64,000 nt of DNA, taken from positions 62,001 through 126,000 of the forward strand of contig NZ_FPCD01000001.1 in NCBI RefSeq assembly GCF_900116865.1. The letters run 5' to 3'. Source of the stretch: Butyrivibrio sp. M55. Lineage in GTDB: Bacteria; Bacillota; Clostridia; Lachnospirales; Lachnospiraceae. Positions 9,303-20,985 of the stretch are shown in pieces (within the stretch, counting starts at the first letter, position 1; every line of letters starts with the position of its first letter). Both the position numbers and the translations under genes were made by a program. The notes beneath the pieces are model-generated. The model was not told the origin of the DNA. It did not search any database and saw only the letters and a list, made by a program, of their open reading frames with translations.

Positions 9303-9521
9303 ATGGATTTAACAGCAATAGGAGCAGCTATAGCTGCATTCACAGGATTAGGAGCAGGACTTGGTATCGGTATAGCTACTGCAAAAGCTACAGATGCGGT
9401 TGCAAGACAGCCGGAAGCTGACGGTAAGATAATGAAGCTTCTTCTTTTGGGTTGTGCACTTGCAGAGGCTACAGCTATCTACGGATTTGTAGTTGCTATT
9501 ATGATTATTATTTTCAAATAA
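9303..9521 (+). CDS. atpE: ATP synthase F0 subunit c
   Basis: A 72-residue hairpin of two membrane helices that forms the rotor ring. Helix 1 carries glycines at 15, 17, 19, 21 and 23 (GxGxGxGxG). The polar loop is ARQPE. Helix 2 has the ion-carrying Glu55 in LAEATAIYG. Ligands typical of sodium rings are missing: the helix-1 Gln is Ile22 and the Ser after the key Glu is Ala56, so proton coupling is likely. AAGGAGG sits just before ATG 9303, which fixes the start. Confidence 0.95.
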   Translation: MDLTAIGAAIAAFTGLGAGLGIGIATAKATDAVARQPEADGKIMKLLLLGCALAEATAIYGFVVAIMIIIFK

Positions 9522-9545
9522 TTATCGACAAAAAGGGGTTACGAC

Positions 9546-10037
9546 GTGTTAAATGTAGATTGGATACAAATTGGTTTAACTATATTTAATCTTTTGGTTT
9601 TGTATTTGCTGGCGAAAAAATTTCTTTTCGGCAGGGTCGACGCTATTCTCATGCAGAGAAGAGAAGAAGTGGACAGTGCTACAAAAGCGGCAGATGCTGC
9701 TCAGCAGGAAGCGCTTGAGACCAAAAAAGAATATGAAGAAAAGATTGCTCATGTTGATGAAGAGAAAGAGCAGATCCTTGGCGACATCAAGAAGCAGGGA
9801 TATGCGGAATATGAGCGTATTGTTAATGACGCCAGGAAAAAGGGCGATCAGATCATTGTTGAGGCTAAGCACAATGCCGAAGTTGAGAATGAACGTGCCA
9901 AAGAGGTATACGCAGCTCAGCTTACAGATATGGTTATAGATGCGGCATCCAAGATTGCCGCTACCAAGCACAGTGCTGCCGACGACAAAGAATTATACGA
10001 CAAATTTATAAACGAAGCCGGAGCAAAGAATGAGTGA
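9546..10037 (+). CDS. atpF: ATP synthase F0 subunit b
   Basis: The peripheral stalk: one N-terminal membrane helix followed by a long charged coiled coil, 163 residues in all. It begins at GTG 9546 behind AGGGG. It ends at TGA 10035-10037, overlapping the alpha gene start by 8 bases, so translation is probably coupled. There is no delta sequence at its C-terminus, unlike the b-delta fusion of mycobacteria. Confidence 0.93.
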   Translation: MLNVDWIQIGLTIFNLLVLYLLAKKFLFGRVDAILMQRREEVDSATKAADAAQQEALETKKEYEEKIAHVDEEKEQILGDIKKQGYAEYERIVNDARKKGDQIIVEAKHNAEVENERAKEVYAAQLTDMVIDAASKIAATKHSAADDKELYDKFINEAGAKNE

Positions 10038-11803
10038 ATTATTGAAAGCTAAACTGCGCTATGCGGGCATTGCTCCCAGTGAGGAACAGCTTTCCAAGAT
10101 AAAGGGAATACTCCTTAAGAAGTTTGACGTTCCGGAAATTGATATGGAACTTGTTCAGGATACTTCTATCGGAGGCGGATTCATCGTATCATGCAAGAAC
10201 TTTGAATACGACTGGTCCGATGCGGGAAGAGCAAGGCAGCTTCGTGCAGAATTAAATAACTTAAGCAGGAAGACCGGAGACAGAGAAACCGGCAAGATCA
10301 TCAGTATGCTCAGCAGCAAAGTTGAGAACTTTGATCTTGCAATAGGTGACAGAGAAGTCGGAACGGTAACCTGGGTTGGAGACGGAATCGCTAATATCGA
10401 CGGTATCGAGCATGCTTTCTATGGCGAGATCATCGAGTTTGAGGGCGGAACCAAAGGTATGGCCCAGGATATACGTGAAGATCACATCGGATGTATCCTG
10501 TTTGGAAACGATACAGGCATCAGACAGGGAACAAGAGCTGTCAGAACTTACAAGGAAGCCGGAATACCTGTCGGAGAAGCATTTATCGGAAGAGTAATAG
10601 ATGCTCTCGGAACGCCTATTGACGGACTTGGAGATATCAAGGAATCCGGATACAGACCGGTTGAACAGCCGGCACCCGGAATTATTGAGAGACAGTCCGT
10701 AAATGAGCCTATGGAAACGGGAATCTTGTCTATTGATACCATGTTCCCTATAGGACGCGGACAGAGAGAGCTTATTATCGGTGACAGACAGACCGGTAAG
10801 ACATCGATTGCCCTTGATACCATTATTAACCAGAAGGGCAAAAACGTAATATGTATATATGTTGCAATCGGTCAGAAAGCATCTACCGTTTCAAAGATCA
10901 TACAGACACTTAAGAAGACGGGAGCTATGGACTATTCGATAGTTGTAAGCTCAACAGCATCAGATATGGCGCCGCTTCAGTATATTGCGCCGTATTCAGG
11001 AACAGCAATGGCTGAGTATTTCATGCATCAGGGTAAGGATTGCCTTATTGTTTATGACGATCTTTCCAAGCATGCCGTTGCATACAGAGCAATATCACTT
11101 CTTCTTGAGAGATCACCGGGAAGAGAAGCGTATCCCGGAGATGTATTTTATTTGCACTCAAGATTGCTTGAGAGATCAAGTAAACTTTCATCGGAACTTG
11201 GAGGAGGTTCAATTACTGCACTTCCTATCATTGAGACACAGGCGGGTGATGTATCTTCATACATTCCTACCAACGTTATATCTATTACAGACGGACAGAT
11301 CTTCCTTGAGAGTGACCTGTTCTTTGAGGGAATGAGACCTGCCGTTAACGTAGGACTTTCCGTATCCCGTGTAGGTAGCGCGGCTCAGACCAAAGCGATG
11401 AAAAAAGCAGCGGGAAGTATAAGAGTGGATCTCGCACAGTACAGAGAAATGGCTGTGTTTACACAGTTTAGTTCAGACCTTGATGAGACAACCAAGAATC
11501 AGCTTGCACACGGAAATGTTCTTATGGAACTTCTTAAGCAGCCGCTTGAGCATCCGCTTGCAATGCATGAGCAGGTAATCATTCTGGTTGCTGTCGGTGC
11601 GGGCAGACTTGATATGATCCCTGTTAAAAAAGTCAGGGAATACAAAGAAAGACTTCTTGCTTATTTCGATACGGAACAGGGCGATATCTGCGAAGAACTT
11701 TCTAAGAGCGGAGATTTGTCCGATCAGTTAAAGAAGAAAATTATCGAAGCCGTTGATGCTTTCAACGACAGCGAGAACAAGAGACTTAAGGAAGAATTGG
11801 AAA

Positions 11804-11817
<14 letters not shown>
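10030..11817 (+). CDS. atpA: ATP synthase F1 subunit alpha with fused delta C-terminal-like domain
   Basis: The C-terminal ~510 residues are a standard alpha subunit: Walker A GDRQTGKT at 251-258, then [25 protein letters not shown] and [11 protein letters not shown]. Alpha is normally about 500 residues; this one has 595. The extra ~85 N-terminal residues include [10 protein letters not shown], then ID, then SIGGGFIV, then an Asp-rich turn and [12 protein letters not shown]. They match, in order, the C-terminal domain of the delta/OSCP subunit (E. coli SEQQLAKI ... SVMAGVIIR ... RLERLADVL, recalled from memory). No gene for delta lies between b and alpha, its usual place. The normal delta N-terminal helical domain, which grips alpha, is absent. 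See findings. Confidence 0.93.
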
Positions 11818-14136
<2,319 letters not shown>

Positions 14137-14139
14137 AAT

Positions 14140-14565
14140 ATGAATGGTAATAAGGTAATGACCTTCGGACTGAGGGTAATTTCCGTCAACGGAATATTTT
14201 ATGACGACAGGGCGGAAGAGATCATTTTACCTTGCGCAGACGGTGAGCTCGCCGTACTTGCCAATCATGAGGAAATGATCCTTGCGTTATCTGACGGTGT
14301 GATCAAGATTAAAAAGCCCGGTGGGGAGTGGCTTTATGGTGTGGTTAGTCTTGGTTCTGTTCAGGTTGCAAACAACAGATGTATCGTGCTTGTAAATACT
14401 GTAGAGAAACCCGAGGATATCGACAAACAGAGAGCTAGGGAGGCTTATGAATTCGCGATGGAACATTTGCAGCAGAAGCAGTCCATCAAGGAATTCAAGA
14501 AATCACAGGCCGGTCTTGCAAGAGCGCTTACAAGACTTAAGGCTGCATCAAAATACGTTGATTGA
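14140..14565 (+). CDS. atpC: ATP synthase F1 subunit epsilon
   Basis: A 141-residue protein with the N-terminal beta-sandwich (ADGELAVLANHEEMILAL, as in other epsilon subunits) and a C-terminal helical hairpin rich in Gln/Lys/Ala. It tethers the central stalk to the c-ring and can inhibit ATP hydrolysis. It begins 3 bases after the beta stop, with GAGG at the right distance. ATG 14158 is a possible alternative start. Confidence 0.93.
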   Translation: MNGNKVMTFGLRVISVNGIFYDDRAEEIILPCADGELAVLANHEEMILALSDGVIKIKKPGGEWLYGVVSLGSVQVANNRCIVLVNTVEKPEDIDKQRAREAYEFAMEHLQQKQSIKEFKKSQAGLARALTRLKAASKYVD

Positions 14566-14578
14566 TATGGAGATTGTT

Positions 14579-15157
14579 TTGGAAAAGAAGAGAAAATTCA
14601 AGATTGTTAATGTTGTTCTTAGTATGACATTTTTTATGGTATTAACAATTATGACGGGGTGTGGAAAGAAAGAGGATAGTGCTCTTTCTGCGTATAAGAC
14701 AAGTATGTCGGAGTTTTACGACAAACTTGCGGAGTATGACAGTTCGATAAACGGTATAAATCCTGATTCCGACTCTGCAAAAGAGGAACTTCTCGGTTAC
14801 CTTGATGAGATGAATGAGGCCTATAAGGCTATGGGGGAACTCAAAGTTCCGAATGAATTTTCAGGTATTGCGGATATTGCATCCGAGGCAAAAGACTATA
14901 TGCAGATGGCGAATGAATGCTATCACAAAGCATATGACAATGAGTTTGATGAAGAGAGCTTATCTCTTGCAAGTCAGTATTACGAACGTGCAAATAAAAG
15001 AACCTTCATAATGTTGCAGGTTCTTCACGGGGAAAATCCCACGGATGAAGGCGTTTCGGTAACTACCGAAGATGCATTCAAATTTGCTACTATAAGTGAT
15101 GATGACGAAGCTGAAGAAACAGAAGAAGTTACAGAAGATACAGAAAGCACTGAGTAA
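14579..15157 (+). CDS. Putative lipoprotein of unknown function
   Basis: About 192 residues: a Lys/Arg-rich start, a hydrophobic segment and lipobox-like TIMTGC, so probably a membrane-anchored lipoprotein. The remainder is helical, rich in Tyr, Glu and Asp (YKTSMSEFYDKLAEYDSSI), and ends in an acidic Glu/Thr/Asp tail. TTG 14579 has GGAG six bases upstream; ATG 14567 is the alternative and lacks a ribosome site. It follows atpC by only 13 bases and shares the operon terminator, so it is co-transcribed with the ATP synthase, but nothing in it suggests a subunit role. Family not recognised. Confidence 0.75.
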   Translation: MEKKRKFKIVNVVLSMTFFMVLTIMTGCGKKEDSALSAYKTSMSEFYDKLAEYDSSINGINPDSDSAKEELLGYLDEMNEAYKAMGELKVPNEFSGIADIASEAKDYMQMANECYHKAYDNEFDEESLSLASQYYERANKRTFIMLQVLHGENPTDEGVSVTTEDAFKFATISDDDEAEETEEVTEDTESTE

Positions 15158-15175
15158 TATCAGTGCTTCTTTTCT
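15145..15175 (+). terminator. Rho-independent terminator at the end of the atp operon
   Basis: AAGCACTGA (15145-15153) pairs perfectly with TCAGTGCTT (15160-15168), followed by a short T-rich tail. The left arm lies in the last codons of the lipoprotein gene and the stop codon falls in the loop. Confidence 0.8.
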
Positions 15176-15178
15176 GAA

Positions 15179-16252
15179 ATGGCCAAAATAATGAAAGAAA
15201 ACAAATTCTTATATCTTGTAAATTTTATAGCATGCATGCTGGTTATCGTGATACATACAAGGTTTCCCGGAAACTTTGGAACAGCGATGGATGCCGTAAG
15301 CAGAATAGCGGTGCCTTATTTCTTTGCGTTGTCCGGAAGATTTCTTTTACGAGACGGGGATGAAGATACAGATAAGATCAGGGAAAAGAGCGGAAGATAT
15401 CTCGTTAAGTTACTTAAGATAACGGGAATTGTCTATGCCGTTTATTTTGTTTTTTCTCTTTTAATTCATATTTATCTTGGCGATTCGATAAAAGAGTGGC
15501 TTGTATCAAAATATTCTCCGAAGGAAGCGCTTTGGTTTGTGCTTTTTAATTCAGGTACTTTTGTTTATGACTCTGTATTTACGTTCGATCATATGTGGTT
15601 TCTCTTTGCACTCATTTATGCGATCGGGCTGATCTATATATTTGCCGGAGTTCTCAGAAAATGGTACAAGTGGCTGATTGCGGGCCTTCTTTTTATGTTA
15701 TATTTTGGAGAGGCACTTCAGACTTATTATCCGATAAGACCTTTTGATATCAGCATTACAACGTGGTATGTTATGAGAAACTGGCTGTTTGTCGGCCTTC
15801 CGTTTGTGCTTATAGGAATTTTTTTGTCTGATATTTTCAGGGAAAAGAAACAGGAATACGGCGATTCTTATGTTGAAGTGATGACAAAGAAAAAGCCCGT
15901 ATTTATTCTTATGATCGCGGCAGGGATTGCCTGTTCGGTCGCAGAGACTTTTATCTTTGGAAAAAAAGAAGTCTATGTAGGATCGCTTATTGCGGTTGTC
16001 GGAATATTTCTTTTGTCCGAGTGCGAAGCCGGTTGCGGAAAGTATCTGTATAAGATCGGTAAAAAGAGTTCTGATGTAATTTACTATTATCATGTACTTG
16101 TTATTGCGGTACTTGATAGATTATCATACAGTGGGGTGATTCCTTATCCGTCAATGCGGGTTAAACCTGTGTTGGTGATGATACTGTGCTTGATGATTTT
16201 TTATGTTACCCCGATAGTTTTTGAGCAAAAGATTTGTGTAAAAGGAAAATGA
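15179..16252 (+). CDS. Acyltransferase 3 family membrane protein
   Basis: A 357-residue protein with about ten membrane helices. The opening (LYLVNFIACMLVIVIHT) matches the acyltransferase-3 pattern in which a His in helix 1 is catalytic. The family transfers acetyl or succinyl groups onto surface sugars, lipids or peptidoglycan-linked molecules. The acceptor cannot be told. ATG 15179 is the first in-frame start after the terminator; ATG 15191 is also possible. It lies 3 bases before the methionine synthase start. Confidence 0.8.
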   Translation: MAKIMKENKFLYLVNFIACMLVIVIHTRFPGNFGTAMDAVSRIAVPYFFALSGRFLLRDGDEDTDKIREKSGRYLVKLLKITGIVYAVYFVFSLLIHIYLGDSIKEWLVSKYSPKEALWFVLFNSGTFVYDSVFTFDHMWFLFALIYAIGLIYIFAGVLRKWYKWLIAGLLFMLYFGEALQTYYPIRPFDISITTWYVMRNWLFVGLPFVLIGIFLSDIFREKKQEYGDSYVEVMTKKKPVFILMIAAGIACSVAETFIFGKKEVYVGSLIAVVGIFLLSECEAGCGKYLYKIGKKSSDVIYYYHVLVIAVLDRLSYSGVIPYPSMRVKPVLVMILCLMIFYVTPIVFEQKICVKGK

Positions 16253-16255
16253 TCT

Positions 16256-18724
16256 ATGACCAGAGAAGAATTTTTGAAATTTAGCGAAGACAGGGTAATA
16301 TTCCTTGACGGAGCTACGGGATCCAATCTCATAAAAGCAGGAATGCCGGTCGGAGTATGCCCTGAAGACTGGATTCTTAATCATAAGGATGTCTTGAGAA
16401 ATCTGCAGAGTGCTTATGCGGAGGCAGGCTCTCATATTGTCTATGCTCCCACTTTTACGGGAAACAGGATAAAGCTTGCAGATTATGGATTTGAAGGAAG
16501 AATTGAAGAGATAAATTCCGAACTGGTCAAGCTTTCCAAGGAAGCGGTCGGCGAAAGAGCGCTTGTCGCAGGCGACCTTACCATGACGGGAAAGCAGCTT
16601 AAGCCTATTGGCGACCTTGATTTTGAAGAACTTGTAGATGTTTATAAAGAACAGATAAGAATACTTGAAGGCGCAGGATGTGATCTTCTTGTTGTTGAGA
16701 CGATGATGAGCCTTCAGGAATGCAGAGCTGCGCTCATTGCGGCAAAAGAAGTGTCCGATCTTGCGGTAATGGTAACTCTTACTTTTGAAGCGGACGGAAG
16801 AACTCTCTTTGGTTCAGATGCTGCGGCAAGTGCCATAACATTGGAAGCTCTCGGCGCATGTGCGATAGGTGCGAACTGCTCGACGGGCCCCGATAAGATG
16901 GTTGAGATTATTGGGAATATGGCTTCTGTAACAAGTATTCCGATCATTGCAAAACCTAACGCAGGACTTCCTTCAGTCGATGAAAACGGAAACACCGAGT
17001 ATGACATGGACTGCAAGACTTTTGTAATTGAGATGGAGAAGCTTATAAATGCGGGTGCATCTGTCCTTGGCGGATGCTGCGGAACAACTCCCGACTTTAT
17101 AAGCGGGCTCAAAGAAAGATACGGCGATCTGAAGCCTTCTACGATAAGAGATGATGAAGGAAATCCCATTCGCAGAAAAGATTCTTCAAAGAGATATCTT
17201 TCTTCAGAAAGAAGTAGTCTGGCATTTGGAATGGACGATCTTTTCATGATAGTAGGTGAGAGAATAAATCCTACAGGTAAGAAGAAACTTCAGGAACAGC
17301 TTCGCGAGGGCAATCTTGATATGGTAATCGACTTTGCTGAGAAACAGGAAGAAGACGGAGCGTCTATTCTTGATATAAACGTCGGCATGAGCGGAATTGA
17401 TGAAAAGGGCATGATGCTCACGGTTATGGAGGAAGTTACTTCCATAACGGATCTTCCTCTTTGCCTTGATACGAGTAGTGCGGAGGTTATGGAAGCGGCT
17501 CTTAGAAGGTATCCGGGAAGAGCGCTTATGAATTCCATATCACTTGAGAAGGGTAAAGCAGAGGTATTTCTTCCGATTGCGAAGAAGTACGGAGCTATGT
17601 TCATCCTTCTTCCGCTTAATCCGGAGGGACTTCCCAAGAACACCGAAGAGAAAATCGGCAATATCGTTAAGCTCTCCGAGATGGCAAAAGATATGGGCAT
17701 GACAAAACAGGACATTGTTGTCGACGGTCTTGTTGCGACAGTCGGAGCGGATCCCGCTGCGGCGCTCAATACGCTTGATACAATTGATTATTGTTATAAA
17801 AACGGTTTCGCTACAATATGCGGACTTTCAAATATTTCATTCGGACTTCCTCAGAGAAGTAACGTAAATACTGCGTTTTTGACCATGGCAATAGAAAAGG
17901 GACTTTCGATGGCAATTGCCAACCCTTCTCAGGAAATGCTGGTAAATGCCGCGTTTGCATCAGACCTTCTTAAGAAGAAAGAAGGCGCCGATCTTCGCTA
18001 CATCCAGAGGATGCAAAGATATGAAATGAAGAATGAAAGTGGTGCACCTTCGGGAAAAGAGGTTAAAATCACCACTAACTCTAATGAAGACATTCTTGAT
18101 ATAATAAAAAAAGATGTGCTCACGGGTTCTAAGCGCAGCATCGTTAAGAACACCGAAAAAGCCGTGAATATGGGAATCGAGCCGAGGGTTATTCTGGACA
18201 CCGTCCTGATGCCTGCGATCAACGAAGTGGGTGACCTTTTTGACAAGGGTAAATACTTCCTTCCGCAGCTTATAGCCGGAGCTGAAGCGATGAAGCTTTC
18301 AATCTCTTATCTTGAGCCGCTTCTTAAGGGCAGTGATGACGACGGCAAGGAACTTCCTGCAATAGTTATCGCAACCGTGCACGGCGATATTCACGATATA
18401 GGTAAGAACCTGGTGGCACTTATGCTTAAAAATTACGGCTTCAACGTCATCGATCTTGGAAAAGATGTGCCCAAGGAAGAGATAGTAAAGGCTGCGAAAG
18501 AAAACAACGCCAGCATAATCGCTCTTTCCGCACTTATGACCACAACAATGAAAGAGATGCGAAACGTTGTCGACCTTGCTCACGAAGAAAATCTTGATTC
18601 CAAGATAATAATAGGGGGCGCCGTTGTAACTCCCGATTATGCGGAAGAGATCGGCGCGGACGGATATTCAACCGATGCCGCAGATGCAGTGAGGCTGGTA
18701 AAACAGATTTTAAGCATAGACTAA
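16256..18724 (+). CDS. metH: Cobalamin-dependent methionine synthase-like protein, no activation domain
   Basis: Transfers a methyl group from methyltetrahydrofolate via B12 to homocysteine. Domains in order: homocysteine methyltransferase (about 1-295), with zinc cysteines Cys208 (GANCSTGP) and Cys274/Cys275 (GGCCGTTP); pterin-binding barrel (about 325-600; VGERINPTGKK, DINVGMSG); B12 cap (about 610-690); and cobalamin domain with DxHxxG at Asp711, His713 and Gly716. It stops at 822 residues, whereas full MetH is about 1,230, so the AdoMet-dependent reactivation domain is absent. That layout is common in Firmicutes and implies a separate reactivating protein. No such gene is nearby. Confidence 0.92.
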   Translation: MTREEFLKFSEDRVIFLDGATGSNLIKAGMPVGVCPEDWILNHKDVLRNLQSAYAEAGSHIVYAPTFTGNRIKLADYGFEGRIEEINSELVKLSKEAVGERALVAGDLTMTGKQLKPIGDLDFEELVDVYKEQIRILEGAGCDLLVVETMMSLQECRAALIAAKEVSDLAVMVTLTFEADGRTLFGSDAAASAITLEALGACAIGANCSTGPDKMVEIIGNMASVTSIPIIAKPNAGLPSVDENGNTEYDMDCKTFVIEMEKLINAGASVLGGCCGTTPDFISGLKERYGDLKPSTIRDDEGNPIRRKDSSKRYLSSERSSLAFGMDDLFMIVGERINPTGKKKLQEQLREGNLDMVIDFAEKQEEDGASILDINVGMSGIDEKGMMLTVMEEVTSITDLPLCLDTSSAEVMEAALRRYPGRALMNSISLEKGKAEVFLPIAKKYGAMFILLPLNPEGLPKNTEEKIGNIVKLSEMAKDMGMTKQDIVVDGLVATVGADPAAALNTLDTIDYCYKNGFATICGLSNISFGLPQRSNVNTAFLTMAIEKGLSMAIANPSQEMLVNAAFASDLLKKKEGADLRYIQRMQRYEMKNESGAPSGKEVKITTNSNEDILDIIKKDVLTGSKRSIVKNTEKAVNMGIEPRVILDTVLMPAINEVGDLFDKGKYFLPQLIAGAEAMKLSISYLEPLLKGSDDDGKELPAIVIATVHGDIHDIGKNLVALMLKNYGFNVIDLGKDVPKEEIVKAAKENNASIIALSALMTTTMKEMRNVVDLAHEENLDSKIIIGGAVVTPDYAEEIGADGYSTDAADAVRLVKQILSID

Positions 18725-18748
18725 TAGAATAGATTTTGGAGGAACGAC

Positions 18749-20380
18749 ATGATAGGAGCTGAGGCTATAGTAAAATGCCTTGAAAAAGAGAAGACAGAAG
18801 TTGTATTCGGTTATTCGGGAGTTGCGATAGATCCTTTTTGGAACAAGATTCTCGAAACTGACATCAAGAGAGTACTTATAAGAACCGAGCAGAATGCCGC
18901 ACATTGTGCAAGCGGATATGCGAGGATAAGTGGTAAGGTTGGTGTCTGTGCCGTGACTTCGGGCCCGGGTGCCACAAATCTTATTACAGGTATTGCAACG
19001 GCTTATGCCGACAGTATTCCTCTTGTTGCTATCACAGGTCAGGTAAACAGCGACATGATCGGAAGCGATGTTTTCCAGGAAGCTGACATTACCGGCGCTG
19101 TCGAGTCTTTTGTAAAATACAGTTATCTTGTGAGGGATGTTAATGACATTCCCAGAATTTTTAAAGAAGCTTTTTATCTTGCGGGAACAGGCCGAAAGGG
19201 ACCCGTCCTTATAGATATTCCTTTTGATGTGCAGAATGCGCAGCTTGAAGGAAAATTCAGTTATCCCGAGACAATTTCCATGAGAACCTATAAGCCCACC
19301 GTTAAGGGAAATATGGTTCAGATAAAGAAAGTCATAAAAGAAGTTGAGAAGGCTAAGAAACCTATTATCTGCGTGGGAGGCGGTGTTCATTTAAGTAAGG
19401 CTACCGCTGAGATCAGAAAGTTTGCCGAACTTAACAGTGTGCCTGTTGTTTCTACAATGATGGGTATCGGCGTAATGCCTACAGAACATCCTCTGTATTT
19501 CGGAATGGTCGGAAATAACGGCCAGAGCTATGCAAACAGAGCGATGAACGAGTCGGATCTTCTTCTTATGGTAGGTGCGAGAGTCGCTGACAGAGCGGTA
19601 AACAGACCCGATCTTATAACCGAGAATAAGGTTATGGTTCATATTGATGTAGATCCCGCCGAGATCGGTAAAAATGTCGGACCGACGATTCCGCTTGTAG
19701 GTGACATTAAGCATATTTTTGCTGATTTCCTTGAGCAGGACGAGCATGCGGACGATCATTCAGAGTGGCTTGAGATCTTAAACGGTTACAAGAAAGATGC
19801 GGCTGTTAAGGCTAAGCCCGCAAAGAGCGGTTATGTTAAGCCAAAGGATTTCATCGTAAGACTCTCAGAGCTTATGAAGGACGATGCGATCTACGTTGCA
19901 GACGTAGGACAGAATCAGATGTGGTCCTGCGCATATCATATAGTAAAGAACGGCAGATTCATTACATCAGGCGGTATGGGAACAATGGGATATTCAATCC
20001 CCGCAGCTATGGGCGCAAAACTTGTAGATAAGAAAAAGCAGGTTATTGCGGTTACCGGCGACGGTGCTTTCCAGATGTCGATGATGGAACTTGCAACAAT
20101 GAGACAGTACGGAATAAACGTAAAGATTGTTGTCATGAAGAACGGTTTCCTTGGAATGGTAAGAGAGCATCAGCACTTTGCTTATAACGACAATTATTCC
20201 ATGGTTGAACTTCAGGGTGATCCCGATCTTTCTCTTATTGCCGCAGCATACGGAATGGATTATGAGAAGGTTGACGGAAACAGCGACATAGACGCCGAGA
20301 TCAAAAAGTTCTTAAAGGACGATAAGTCGGCTCTTATGGAAGTCTGTGTAGATCCCATGGAACTTACAAAAGAGAAGTGA
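18749..20380 (+). CDS. ilvB: Acetolactate synthase large subunit-like ThDP enzyme (divergent copy)
   Basis: A thiamine-diphosphate enzyme of 543 residues. The cofactor-activating Glu47 is in RTEQNAAH, and the ThDP/Mg motif begins at GDG (437-439). FAD/central and C-terminal domains are present, and two ilvN-type genes follow, so acetolactate synthase is the natural call. Two sites differ from the second copy at 55078. The N-terminal GYPGG is GYSGV, and the GMVRQWQ motif reads GMVREHQ with His474 in place of the Trp that selects 2-ketobutyrate in characterised enzymes. It may therefore prefer pyruvate only, or another acceptor. It follows metH by 24 bases, behind GGAGG. Confidence 0.85.
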   Translation: MIGAEAIVKCLEKEKTEVVFGYSGVAIDPFWNKILETDIKRVLIRTEQNAAHCASGYARISGKVGVCAVTSGPGATNLITGIATAYADSIPLVAITGQVNSDMIGSDVFQEADITGAVESFVKYSYLVRDVNDIPRIFKEAFYLAGTGRKGPVLIDIPFDVQNAQLEGKFSYPETISMRTYKPTVKGNMVQIKKVIKEVEKAKKPIICVGGGVHLSKATAEIRKFAELNSVPVVSTMMGIGVMPTEHPLYFGMVGNNGQSYANRAMNESDLLLMVGARVADRAVNRPDLITENKVMVHIDVDPAEIGKNVGPTIPLVGDIKHIFADFLEQDEHADDHSEWLEILNGYKKDAAVKAKPAKSGYVKPKDFIVRLSELMKDDAIYVADVGQNQMWSCAYHIVKNGRFITSGGMGTMGYSIPAAMGAKLVDKKKQVIAVTGDGAFQMSMMELATMRQYGINVKIVVMKNGFLGMVREHQHFAYNDNYSMVELQGDPDLSLIAAAYGMDYEKVDGNSDIDAEIKKFLKDDKSALMEVCVDPMELTKEK

Positions 20381-20420
20381 TGATCGCTGTCACATATGAT
20401 ATTAGATAAGGAGCCCAGAT

Positions 20421-20903
20421 ATGAAGCGTATTTATTCAGTTCTTGTAGAAAACAGAGCAGGTGTCCTTTCCAAGGTATCCGGTTTGTTCTCGAGAAGAAA
20501 TTTTAATATTGATTCACTTGTTGTAGGTGAGACTGCTGATAAGAGCGTGTCCTGCATGACAATTGTCTCATCGGGAGATGAGCGCACGATCGAACAGATC
20601 GAGAAACAGCTCAATAAGAAAATAGATGTCATCAAGGTAAAGACATTTAAAGAGAGCCTTAGTATAAACAGAGAGCTTATGCTCATCAAAGTAAAATACA
20701 ATAAAGAAAACAGAAGAGACATCATGGAAAACTGTGAGATCATGAATGCTCAGATAGTTGATATGTCAAAGAACATGATGATCATTCAGATCTGTGATAC
20801 GTCTGAAAGAATAGAACTCTTTATCGAAATGCTCAGAAGTGTAAGTATTGTCGAGATTGCGCGCACCGGAACGGTTGCACTTACAAAATGCAAAGAACAA
20901 TGA
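20421..20903 (+). CDS. ilvN: Acetolactate synthase small (regulatory) subunit, copy 1
   Basis: 160 residues: an N-terminal ACT domain (VLVENRAGVLSKVSGLFSRR with the FNIDSL strand) and the IlvN C-terminal domain. The family binds valine and switches the catalytic subunit. It sits 40 bases after the divergent large subunit and is probably its partner. The second copy, 168 bases downstream, shares the same plan with different sequence. Confidence 0.92.
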   Translation: MKRIYSVLVENRAGVLSKVSGLFSRRNFNIDSLVVGETADKSVSCMTIVSSGDERTIEQIEKQLNKKIDVIKVKTFKESLSINRELMLIKVKYNKENRRDIMENCEIMNAQIVDMSKNMMIIQICDTSERIELFIEMLRSVSIVEIARTGTVALTKCKEQ

Positions 20904-20972
20904 CGGCTTAAATCCGTCAATACAGCGCTTTATCGAGTTGAATCGGTAAAAAATTAAAGTGAAAAAGAAAAA

Positions 20973-20985
20973 CTTGTTGAACAAG
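20973..20985 (+). promoter_or_regulatory. 13-base palindrome over the -35 box of the second ilvN
   Basis: CTTGTT-G-AACAAG is a perfect inverted repeat that covers the -35 hexamer TTGAAC. A repressor bound here would block the promoter. The protein is unknown. Confidence 0.5.

Noticed and set aside
10030-10269. The alpha N-terminal extension as a wrong start call
   Set aside because: ATG 10030 is coupled to the atpF stop, the codons are protein-like and the residues follow the delta pattern, so the extension is probably real.
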